Of a stretch of DNA of 64,000 nt, positions 22,401 to 33,300 are shown piece after piece. The number at the start of each line of letters is the position of its first letter. Position 1 is the stretch's first letter. The notes under the pieces are model-generated. The model worked only from the letters and a program-made list of their open reading frames with translations, made no database searches and had not been told where the DNA came from. The translations under genes and the position numbers were made by a program. This stretch comes from Chionis minor (Eukaryota; Chordata; Aves; Charadriiformes; Chionididae), in the NCBI GenBank assembly GCA_013398295.1, contig VZSF01000638.1, positions 375,609 to 439,608 on the forward strand, written 5' to 3'.

Positions 22401-24366
22401 TGTACTCTCCTCCATTGAGTCCGTCCAGGGCTTGGTTAGACAATACAAGTAAGAATTTCTAAAACCACAACTTCTCCTTTTGATGAAGGCTTTCACAAGC
22501 CCAGCGCCCGACTTCTGTTACCGCTGCAAAGCTCTTGCTTCAGGACGAGTTTAAAAACACTGATTTCTACACAGGAATGATGCGTGCCATGAGGCACGCA
22601 AGTTACAGGCATTGTATAAGGCTTAGGGGTGTTTTGTAACCTGTGTTACGGAGAAGGTTAGATCATAGCAGTTTCTCATAGCCTGAAGCGAGGAACTAAT
22701 GTATTTTTCAGAGCTAAAAAATTTACCCAGAAAGTAGAGGAGCAAGTTAGACAAGCAGGTAGGCGGGTGTGCTGGAGAAGTGTGTTTCACTAGCCGTGTT
22801 CTGTATGTGCCTACTCCACGCGCTGGCCGGCCCCAGACAGTGCACGTTGTGCATGGAGCAGCACCCAGCTTCGGAGTCTGCCTCAGCCCAGGAACATCAG
22901 GAGCAGTGGGATGTGTTTTCTATCCCTCACAGGACACAAGGAATTGACACGGGAGGGTTCCCTGCATTCGTGTGGCGCATCACTGCAAAATTAGAAGAAC
23001 ATTGGTGTTCTGTAGGGGTGGTGCCATCTGCACCACAATCCAGTGACGGTCCTGCTTTTACTTCGCCTTTTGACTACACTTGGTGGGTGAAAAAGTACAG
23101 AAAACTGTACTTTTATAGCATAGACCTCTGTTTGTGGGCTGCTGCTGCCATTTCTGGTAAATGGGGCTCCCCACAATTCTGCCTTATCTACCTGGAAGAA
23201 TGACCCTTTACAATACTAAACAAAATCCTCTTAATTCCCCCCATTTCTTTGTTTAGTTAAGTGGAAAGGGACTGTTTTTCCAGCAGGACAGCTGTTTGCA
23301 GAGGTGTTGCCATGGCACCATCTCTCCACTCATGCACATAAACTTAACTTCTTTTGTCATTAACCCCTGCACGTACCTAGCAAGCCCCGACCAACCAGCT
23401 AAGCAGACATGGTAGCCAGATGTGCAGGTGTGTGAATCCTGTTTCCGAGGAACATCATATTCAGGCTGCCTCTTGGCTAGATCTTCCAACACTACTTTTC
23501 CATGTATTTAAAAAAAAAAAAAAATCTTTTTTGTAACACTCAACATCTTTACAGTAGGCAGCAGTGAAATTAATTTTAAGAAATTGTACCTTTGTAATGA
23601 AGCAGAATTGTATCTGGAAGTCTCTCAGGTTAACATCCTTAGCGCACAAGGAACGCTTTGGTTTTGCCCAATTGTAATGCTGTCTGGAGTCTTTCACAAG
23701 TAAAAGAATTCAACTGAAGAGCACAGAATAAGCAGTACTCAAAAAGGAAAAAAAAAAAATGAAGTGTGTTCTACAATTTGATCATTGGCTAATTTGTTAA
23801 AATGCAGTTGCTTGTCTTCCCTATGTATAACTTCCTAAAAACTGAGGAGCTGCAGATAGACCTGCGCCTTGACACTGAGCCACATCTGGCCTTTGTACTG
23901 TTGCGGAGGGGTAGTGTTGTTATGTCCCCGAGCTGTGTGGCAACAGGAAAACCAAGGAGACACCATGTGGGCAGACTTTGGCTGGGACAAGCCTTGACTG
24001 AAAAGGGAGGGAGGAGCCTGCAGGCTGGCAGAGGTCAGGGCAGGCTCTGCTGTGCCCACACCTGGGTTTACTTGAGAAGTAGAAAAACCAGGCGCAGTAT
24101 GGTTCATCCATTCAGCCTTCAGATAGTGGAGTAAGGAACACGGCTGGTCACCCTCAGCTCAGCTGCAGCTTGGCAGAGGACAGGAAATAAGAGAAGAGGC
24201 TGATACTGTTTGATGGAGACACCTCAGGGAAACTTCCTCCTTTGAGTTACTGTGAGTTTCAACGTTTGCTACCACAGTATCTTCACAACTTGGAACATTT
24301 CCTTCTCTGAAGCGTTTCATCGCATCTTTTGCACTCGTGCAGTTTAAAAGCTTTAGTGCTGGAAAA

Positions 24367-24372
24367 AATAAA
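24367..24372 (+). terminator. Candidate OSMR polyadenylation signal AATAAA (proximal)
   Basis: Hexamer AATAAA about 1.97 kb after the OSMR stop codon. A second copy follows at 24401-24406, so either could direct cleavage around 24.39-24.43 kb. Confidence 0.4.
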
Positions 24373-24514
24373 CAGGAGGGAGCTGTTTTGCCACTACTGA
24401 AATAAAACTTCCTAGCTGTGCATTTCAGAAGAGGCCTGCTTGTTTAAAAAGGTTTGAAAGGTATCCTGACATCAAGAGTTACGCATGCGAGGAACTGTGA
24501 CACAGGAGTCAGTC

Positions 24515-24520
24515 AATAAA
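24515..24520 (+). terminator. Candidate OSMR polyadenylation signal AATAAA (distal)
   Basis: AATAAA followed within 30 nt by a GT-containing stretch. It is the last + strand hexamer before the CpG cluster at 24.62 kb. Confidence 0.4.
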
Positions 24521-24540
24521 GTGAGAGTATCCCATGAAAC

Positions 24541-25424
24541 ATTTTAAATTTCAACAATCTGCAGAGGACAGTGCTAACAAAGGGCGAATTCTGAGTGTTG
24601 AAAAAGCTGCTGTCCCTGGAGCGCAGCCGCAGCCGTCCAGCCCAGGGTGAGCGGAGCGGCGGGTGACCATGGCAGTGGTGGATGTAGCCAGCAGCGCCAT
24701 CCTGATGGTGGGGTAGGACACCTCAGCCTGCTAGGGAGCTCCCCACCCCAGCTGCCCTGCTCTTCCCTGGGGAGAGCCTACGCTGAGGAAACCTCATTCT
24801 CTGGAAGCAAGGAAACCGTTCTCCAGGCACCAGGTTGCTTGGTGAGGCGATGAGAAGTTGGCTCCTCTCTGTCCAGAAACCTTTCTGCTTGCTGGTCTGG
24901 ACAGGTGGTGGTTCATGAAACCACCCATGCTTAAAAACGCACAAACAGAGGATTCCAAGGAGGAGAATGCCTTTGTGCCAGTCAGAGGTACAGTCCAGGC
25001 TCTAGAACTACATATAAGTATTTCTGCATGTGTCATTTTTCTGGTTTGTATATTTTAAGACATCTGTCTTGCACTGATGTTTGAATGAGTTCAAAACTGC
25101 ATGCTTCTGTCATTTTTTTTTTTCTTTTATAATCCAACTTCCACAGCTGCTGTTGAAATCCTAGCAGTTAAACCATCACATAATGGAAAATTATTAAGTC
25201 TCAGTATGCTAAATTTTTTAAGAATAAAAGTGGTGTACAAACTATTGAAGAGTCCCCTTCTATTTTTATAAGACATCTTACAAAACATTAATGTAAAATA
25301 TATTTTTGATGAAAACATTTATTTGGGAATCTTCAGGTTGTTCTAGTTAATTAGTAACTTACAAATACAAATAAATTTCCAACCCACTTCTAGTGCTGAG
25401 AGGAAGATAGGAGGACAGAACAAC
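24541..25424. other. Intergenic gap between convergent OSMR and RICTOR 3' ends
   Basis: About 0.9 kb, mixed composition. It contains a CpG-dense stretch at about 24618-24668 followed by an ATG in good Kozak context (24669), whose frame stays open for only 15 codons, and a T-rich tract near 25112-25126. No gene is recognisable here. Confidence 0.5.
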
Positions 25425-25444
25425 TATAAGAAGTTTAAGTACAT

Positions 25445-25450
25445 TTTATT
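25445..25450 (-). terminator. Candidate distal RICTOR polyadenylation signal AATAAA
   Basis: Reverse-strand AATAAA in the context GTTAATAAAATGTAC, about 4.78 kb after the RICTOR stop. Human RICTOR also has a 3' UTR of more than 4 kb. Another copy lies further on at 25318-25323. Confidence 0.5.
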
Positions 25451-27537
25451 AACAATGCATCCCTTTGATAAGATTATGCTTCAGGAGGCTTTTAATGCCC
25501 ATTGACATGAACTGTACACACTATACAAAAAAAACCCAGAAAAAAACCACAAAAAAAAATAATCAAGGTGGGCAATACCATTTTGGGACAAGCCTCTGTT
25601 TAAATTATACACAGCTCAATGCAATATTCTTACAGAAAATATATAAATACTTTTTTCTTTCTATGTTACAGGTATACAATATAAGTCAGATTTCAATGTC
25701 TGTTCAGTGACCTACAAACACTAGAACCTCCAAATATGTAGCAGCGTATTACCAAAAAAAAAAAAAGACCACACGGGACAGGGAGAATTAGTCGTAAGAT
25801 TTTCCTTGATCCCTTCCCTCCTCAGAATGATTAATTTAGATAATCTCTCGTAATGCAGTTTTAGGGATGCTGACAGCCCAGTATTGGAACAATTTTTCCA
25901 TTAAATCTACAAAGTGTCTGCCTTTTACCGCCTTAGACATTGCATCTTGTGCTAAAACACCCTACTCAGTGGCAAAACGGCACCTTACGCTTTTTGGCAT
26001 AAATTACAGTTCTCAAATAGAATAGTGTATTTTAGAAAGCAACTCAAGCAAAGTGCGCAATTTCTGCATGCTGTGGCATTGCTGTCTATCCATGTTATAA
26101 TAATAGTCCAAAGAAAACACATTCTTTACGGAACCTACAAATCTGTTGAAAAGAAAACTATGCAGGGAAGCAGAATCAGGAGTTAAAACCCAAGAAGATG
26201 GGGGCTTCTAGTGAAATACAAACACGAGTTCTAGCATGTTCCCAAAGGTCTTCTATAGTTCTCAGATTTTACTCACACCTAGTATACCTTTAATAAGCAC
26301 ATGACAGAAGTGTAACTTAGAAAGAAAAGTTACAGGACCTGCTTTCAGCTGGCTCCAGTGAAGCTCCGAGTGACAGGGCTTCCGTGCAGCCGTGCCGGGA
26401 GGTGAGCAGGAGCCTCGGAGATGCTCCGAAGCCCGGCAGGAATTCTTCTACTGCGATTGCTCAGTTCGAGCTCACGTTCACTTAGAAAGTTAACACTAGT
26501 TTCCTGCAGTCCAAAAAGCCAAATACCAAGTCCCGGGCACAGGCTAAGAGGAAGCAACAACTCTCTCATCTCTCACTAGACTTTCCTTAGTGCCCAGTTC
26601 TTGAACAGCTGCCCTTCTCTTCACGCACCTAGTAAAGGTGCTGCAGGTTTTTTCAGTCTCTCACTGCAAATGACAACTCTCCTTCAAAACCACTGCGCGT
26701 GTTTCAAAACAGAGTGACAAGATGACAGGCAGGATCCTCTGCTGCCGTTCTAAATGTTTGTAAGAGCAGCTTACCTCAGTGTGCCAAGCCACTGTGCCCT
26801 AAACTACTGAATGCTTCAGCACTTCGTTGCGTCCTGGGGGAAAAAAAAAGGGCAAACCCAAACGTCAGGACATTTAGGGTATGTACGTCAGGTCAGATAA
26901 GAACTGTCAGATGTGGGAAAGCGAGTGTTTCAAATACAGCGTGCCAAGGGCGCGACATACGAGCCAGGCAGCTCAAAGCCTGACCATCTCCAGCTCCGAG
27001 CGATGTCCGGGACGGCTGAGTGCGTTCGGCCCCTCTGTGTTTCAGACAGCTGAAACGGGCTCTCTCTCCACAAGGCAACTCGCAGCACCTAGCTGTGTCC
27101 TCTTCCCCGCTCCGTGCAGGGAAAGAGGCCCTCAGGGACGTAACCGGGAGCCCTCTGGTTATCTCTCTCCCCTCTGGAAAGGGCTGTCCCTTCCCACTGA
27201 CTGTCAAAGCAGGCTAAGGAAGTTACCCAGAGAATGTAGTAGCCCAAATGGGATCGGTTTCACAGCCAGCCTCTCCTTCCCACAAAGGCTTCTGCCTCAG
27301 AGCCGAGTATTTCACATTGGCGTGTTCCATCTTTCAGGAGTTTTCTTTGCCACAGCAACCAAACTGTGTTTGCACATAGTGTAGGTGAACGCCGCGTGTT
27401 TTACCATTTACGCAACAGTATTATCACCAAACCATTCAGACTGAAAAAATACAAAGCGGGTGGTCTGTCAGCTTCCCTTGCAAACCTTTCTAGGAGAAGT
27501 GGAAGGATTCTCGATTAAGGTTAATATAAGCACAATT

Positions 27538-27543
27538 TTTATT
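27538..27543 (-). terminator. Candidate proximal RICTOR polyadenylation signal AATAAA
   Basis: Reverse-strand AATAAA about 2.7 kb after the stop codon. Immediately downstream (lower coordinates) composition changes from AT-rich to GC/CpG-richer, so a shorter 3' UTR ending here is possible. Confidence 0.35.
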
Positions 27544-27770
27544 TACTACTGTTTTCTTTGGAAGTTTTATCATGAAACAAATAAAACCCCAAAATAAGAA
27601 CTTTGAAAGGGATATTTTAAAAAAGAAATCTACAGAATTAAAAATTCACAGTTTATAACTAGGCCAATATCAAACTCCTTCAACAACAGTATCCCTTCAT
27701 TTGCCAATTAAAATGAAACATTAATGTGAGCTTAATGTAAATACGTAAATTAACTCTAGAAATGTTGTAT

Positions 27771-27778
27771 TATGTACA
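27771..27778 (-). promoter_or_regulatory. Pumilio response element match (UGUACAUA) in RICTOR 3' UTR
   Basis: Exact match to UGUANAUA on the RICTOR mRNA strand. PUM1/2 bind this octamer in 3' UTRs and lower mRNA stability. An 8-mer match is weak evidence alone. Confidence 0.25.
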
Positions 27779-27922
27779 GTACAGACTTTACATCCTTGAT
27801 GCATACTTGTTGAAATCTACTGACACTTATACACTTTCAGAAAAAAAAAAAAATCACGTTTTATAACTGGATTTGCAGCCATTATTTGTACGTCAAGCTT
27901 CTGTTGTCAAGGATCCCCATAC

Positions 27923-27952
27923 AAGCAAGTACTTCAGAAGCAAGTACTTCAG
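27923..27952. repeat. Perfect 15-bp tandem duplication in RICTOR 3' UTR
   Basis: The unit aagcaagtacttcag occurs twice back to back, without mismatch. Confidence 0.85.
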
Positions 27953-28929
27953 AACACATAAGCATTTCACAATGGAAATTGTTTCAAAAGTATATTGACA
28001 TCACTTTTGCTTACCTTTTTATAATCAGAGGCCTTCCTATGGCGCTTTCTACATTAAGTGCTATGCGTTAAACTGGTAACAAATAACAAAGGTGTTTTTT
28101 TAAATACAGGTGATAAAACTTGTTTATTTTGCTTAAACTGCAGAAAAATAACATGGAGTTACTTGATGTAACCCCATCTAGCTATTAAAACAAATCTCTT
28201 CTACTCTAGCCTAACTGAGGTAGTGTTTGAAACTACGGTATAAGATATGCTATCCCCATTTTTGGGAGAACTACGTTATTTCCTTTGGAGTTTATACCAC
28301 TATTTGGTCTACTGTGATTTGACATTTTGGTTTTACAGAAGCATTTATTTCTTATGACCAGAGAAGCCCAATAGTTACTGGTGTGGTATGTTTCTAGAGC
28401 ATTTCAAACATGCCTTGACACACAGATATATTATTTGTGTCACTGACCATAGAAGAGTTGAATGAGGTTTTTTTTGCTCCTTCTTTCAGTGGGAACTCAT
28501 GAAAAGATACTCTTAGGAATCAAATTTGACTATGAGCAGCAATTTACAATCTGCTTTACCAGACAGAACCTGATGGTATGCAGTGCATGTAAGAACTCAG
28601 TGAAGTGACAGCTGCAAAGCAGTGCTTATGGGGCAAGAAGAAATTTCCAATAAGAACAAATAAATTCTACATTTCACTAGAATCGTGTTTTACTGTTCAC
28701 AGGACTACTTATTGAAATCTCCAGTAGCATAGCTAGTAAGAACAGAGCTATGAGCATCATAGCTTATCTTATCTTCACTTAAGTATTAATCTGAAAAAAA
28801 AAATGGTAAAAGTGAGTGGATAAAAATACGTCCTACTGAGTACAGTCCAGCTGAATTATTCACCTATATCAAAATGAAAGGGTAATCCCTTCTATTACAG
28901 GCATTCTAACAAAGGTGGCCATGCTACTG

Positions 28930-28937
28930 TATATACA
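28930..28937 (-). promoter_or_regulatory. Pumilio response element match (UGUAUAUA) in RICTOR 3' UTR
   Basis: Second exact UGUANAUA match on the transcript strand, about 1.16 kb from the first, in AT-rich sequence where chance matches are more frequent. Confidence 0.25.
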
Positions 28938-30225
28938 CATTTGCATATATTTATATTACCTTCGTATAACAGCTTCTGAATCTTTAGTCCATGATAGAAG
29001 TGATGGGGATTCTTACTTTTTTTTTTTAAGCTTGCACTTATTAATTTAGAAACCTCACTAGTAACATTATAGGGGCAACTATTTCAGTCATTAACAGTCA
29101 CTGTATCATTTAACTTCTGCAACAAGTCTTAAATACCAATAAAAAATTAGAAGTACTGCTGCTCCAAGATTTGGTACTTAAGGCTTTTCACTACAATTAT
29201 TAGTACTATCTGATGCTTGATCACTCATCCACTAAAATTCAAATAAAACCCTTGTTTTTATAAAAGACTTTTCATGTAACTTGGAAAACACTGATATTAT
29301 GTCTTATCAAAAAAGCAGCAATGATTAAATGTCTTCAAGTTTAGTTTAAACAATATTCATTTATCTGACACAAATCATGCTTTTTAAATGATTTTAGTTA
29401 AGAGTAAGACCAACATTCGTACTATATGAGCATGAGTGTAGAAACTGCAAACACATGCATATCATTCAGGGAAAACAATCTGATTTCAGCATTTTAAGTT
29501 TAAATGATTTGTTATTTTAAAAAAATCAAACTGTAGTGAAAATCCTTAACTGGTTCATCATGTAAGATACATGTACGTATATGTAATGAAACTGGAGAGA
29601 CTGCTAATAAAATGACTTAACAACTATAGCAACATTAAAATAACTTAAAGGAAACCTCAGATTCACAGAAGCTTTTCTTTCTGTCTGAAGTTACAAAGCC
29701 CCAAGTAGTGTTATAAACAGTACAAAAAACCAACAGAGAAGGGCTATGTTAATCCCCTGGTGTCCACAATTACAGTACAGCTCCCCATTGCTGGCAATGG
29801 AATGCACTTTCATCTCTCTGATTCCTGGTATCCAGGGTTTAAAAAGCAAGGCATTGTTCTGCTTCTCTGGAACAGAATCAGAAGTCAATCAAAAAAGATG
29901 TCTCTGCGTGTTGTCCTATTTTTTTTTTTTTTAATTTATGGTAGAAAATGAAATGAAAACTTGTGGAGGTGTTCAGTGCTCGCCTCTTGCATATACTGGT
30001 AATTACTATTATTAAAACTATGGTAATGTTTAGTAACTCCCCAAAGGGCTCAAAAGACTGGGGCAGTAATTGGTTGAGGAAGAAAAAGTTTTCAGTTCAG
30101 TCTTCAGGTACCAGTAGCTTCTGGAACGGTCTAGAAGATGATGCTCCAAGCTTTTTATCCAGTCAGTTGGAGTTTGTCTGAAGATTTCAGAAAGTCTATA
30201 GGCAATGCACTGCGTGAGACAGAGG

Positions 30226-30300
30226 TCAGGATTCAGCGGATGTATCGATTACTGGCTGTTTTGTTGGTGTTGCTAAAATAGCCTCTGCTTCTTCATGCAT
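30226..30300 (-). CDS. RICTOR: RICTOR exon r22: last coding exon
   Basis: [20 protein letters not shown] then SAES and TGA at 30226-30228. Acceptor ttctag. The SAES end is the same as I recall for human RICTOR, so the C-terminus is complete. Confidence 0.94.
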   Translation of the reverse strand: MHEEAEAILATPTKQPVIDTSAES

Positions 30301-33300
30301 CTAGAAGGAAGAGACAGATGAAGTATTAATGTTATTAGAGATTTTGCTAGAGGCATCATAAAATGCTTTCCTTTACAACATATCTGAAAGCATAACTTTT
30401 ATTCAGAACGTGAAACCTGCACCCATCTGACATTTTGGCGCATTCAACGCATCTGAAGCCTCCACTTACTTGTAAGAACTGTACATCCTGAAACAGCTCC
30501 TGAATGAACCTCCGAGAGGGAAGTCGAAATGTACAATGTGCTAGCAAGTAGGACACCTCAGAGTAAAGGCATATGTCGTCAAATGCTTGAGGATACTTCT
30601 CCTTAATTCTGAAAAACAGAAAAAACAGAATTTTCTATGTCCTTAATCATTGTATTGTATAAGTAATCATATTTTAAAATGTCAACATATCATGTAAGTC
30701 ATTGTATTTTAAAAAAAACGTTCAAGTAGATTGTGATTGTCATCATTAACAAAGTAGAACCCTTCAGTAACAGGCATAGTAAGTTCTGGATCTGACAAAG
30801 CAAGAAAATCAGAACAGACAACATTATTTTCCACCAAACTGGAAGAAATCTGTATTTATGAGATGAAACAGAACACATAATTTAAAAGTTGCAGTGAAAC
30901 GCTAAGATCACCTAGTCTTAAAATAACAGATGTAGAAAGAGAACAGTGTACCAAAAAATTGGCATCCACACGTGCAGCAGTAATAAAAAAATATGGAAAA
31001 CCTAAATTAATTACCTGTAAGCATTTTGAAAACTAAAATGAGCATTTCTGCCTTTTCTTTTAGCACTTGTATGTCAGTTTCCAATGTCACTAGCCCAGAA
31101 ACCTACAGGTTTTATTGTAAGATTTGGTCCCTGGATTTATATTCCTGTATTTTAACACGATTTTTTCTATAAATTAATGGCAGTTGTACTCTTGCTCAAA
31201 GCAGATTTGTGTTTCTCAAGAAGTTACTTTCTGTTTGTTATTCTGCTTATCTGATACTTATTTGGCACACATAGTCAAGAAGAATTATAATTTCTTTTTT
31301 AAAGATGCATGATATACTGGGTGTGTAATAAAATATCACTGCAGTTGAATTACTGATTTTAAAAAGACTGTGGAAGGGTAAGAAATAAGAGACAGAGAAA
31401 AAATATTAAAAGGAAAATTCTTTGCTTAGCTTTTACATTACATCAAATCATTCAATCATATCTGCTTGACAATTTTTTGAGAAGTCAGAAATAAGGTGAA
31501 TCACTATCCCAGAGACCTTAAGAGAGTGCATGCTACATGTTGCTAGAACATCTGAAATGTATTGAACTTACGTCAGGAGTCCAGTTTCATGGCCCTTAGT
31601 TCCTACTGAACTACTCAAATTGATTACTAAACGTAAGACTTCTTTCCGCAGAAGTATTCTGCACACTGGTGTATCATCTGGGATTGATTTTACTCCTGGA
31701 AAACAAATTAGACAGTATAGAGTTTAAATGGAATAGTCTTTGATTGTGCTAATCTTATGCCACGTACATCTGTTTTAGCATTCCACAAAGACACACACAC
31801 ATTTATCTATGTATTCTGAGGCACCAACAAATATTTCCAATGAAATTAAAAAACTACTATTTTGGAGAATTTTAACATAGAAATATTTAGAAAAGTTAAA
31901 CTACCATTTCATACATGGAAAAACCTGTGAGATTCAATTGTGGTGCTGTCTCTACCACTAAATCATCTTGCAAAATGGGCGACTGATTACCTGCTCTGTT
32001 TCTTCAGATGCTGGAGAAGTTAGCAACCAGCTACTTCATAAGAAATGGTAATTCAAAATGTAACACACAAGCCTACAAAAAAAGTCTCTCTCTAGAGAAA
32101 TTCAGTAATTTTCTTTTAAACTAACACCAATGTGGAAAAAAAGGTGATCAATTTGCTTGTAATGTTGGATACAGAGCTATTTGATAATCTGCAGAAATGC
32201 TGTACAGCAAAAGGAGAAGAGTTTAGAAGTATGTTCTCCCATCTACCACAACAACGGACAATGCAACTACCTTCCTGGGTAACAAATAAATCACTCAAAG
32301 AGGGTTTTTTTGGTGGTTTTTCTATTCCTGTTCTTTTGTTGTTTAAGTGTTTTGTTGGTTTGTTTTGGTTTTTTTTTTTAAATAATGAGTATTACTTTCT
32401 TGCAGCATGTATAAATGAAATATTCTTTTTCCACAATACCTAAAAAAATACTTTGAGAGTTATAGTCTCTAATAATCAGAATGCTTTCAAACTTACCTAG
32501 TACAAGCTCTGTACTCTTGGTGCTGCTGGCTGAGCCATGGGACACTGCATCACTACAGCCTGAAATTCCAGAAAATTTGGAGGAATGCACATCTAAGTGA
32601 TTGTGTATGGTCTGCCCGCACCAGTCAGTATATGGAATGTCTGAAAAATCTGACACAAACAAGATGTTGCATCTTTGTTATGCACACTTTTCCTGACTTC
32701 AAATGCTTTCCCTATTTTTCAACAATGGTAAGCACGCAAGACACTGATACACTAAGTACTATGCATACAAACCAGCTGGAAACTAGCTGTTGGATTTTGG
32801 TTAAATCATATTCAAAAATGTCTAAAAAAAACCCCACTTTTTTCAAATATTAAAATACTCTAGTGAAAATAATCAACTCTCTTAGACGCTGACAGAAGCC
32901 TGAAAAGTGTACATACAGCTCTTACTAATATATCTGTGCTCTATTTTAGATAACATAATAAAGATGCTCTTGCACACACGCATACATATGAATTTTTTTG
33001 CTCGTGCAATTATCACAGGTGTTGCAGAAAGGGCTCTGACTTCATCAACAGAAAGATGTGTCAAGTAAGATTCTTCTGTGAGGTTTCGCTATTCACAGCC
33101 TTCAGCAATTTGAATGTAAAGAGATGAATATAAAATCCAAGCTTTTAATGGTTGCACAGAACCACAAAAGAACACAGGTCTGAAGGGATTTTTGAGATCA
33201 CCTATTTCAACCCCTTGCTCAGAGAAGCGTTCACCTCAAAATGAGACTGGGTTACACTGCAAGGAGTTTCCCCTTATGTTCAACTGAAATTTCTATTCCT

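Larger units (their letters stand above)
22401..24540 (+). other. OSMR: OSMR 3' untranslated region (estimated end)
   Basis: No further exon-like coding after the TGA. Three AATAAA hexamers occur at 24367, 24401 and 24515, so the transcript most likely ends between about 24.39 and 24.54 kb. Open frames inside (for example 22769-23203) lack an ATG start and any recognisable domain. Confidence 0.6.
25425..30225 (-). other. RICTOR: RICTOR 3' untranslated region (estimated)
   Basis: Follows the TGA at 30226-30228. About 2.7 kb of AT-rich sequence with no exon-like coding, then a GC-richer block (about 26.33-27.4 kb), then AT-rich sequence again to the distal poly(A) signal. Two Pumilio-type UGUANAUA matches lie on the transcript strand (27771-27778 and 28930-28937). 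The left boundary is inferred only from hexamers. Confidence 0.55.

Noticed and set aside
22769..23203. 144-codon frame in OSMR 3' UTR with a signal-peptide-like start
   Set aside because: No ATG at the start, no domain, no splice context; the hydrophobic start looks fortuitous.
32132..32443. 103-codon + strand frame in the RICTOR intron between r19 and r20
   Set aside because: The first 55 codons look protein-like, but it has no ATG at its start, ends in poly-T-encoded Phe/Leu, and is antisense in a small intron; weaker than the 55251-55520 case.
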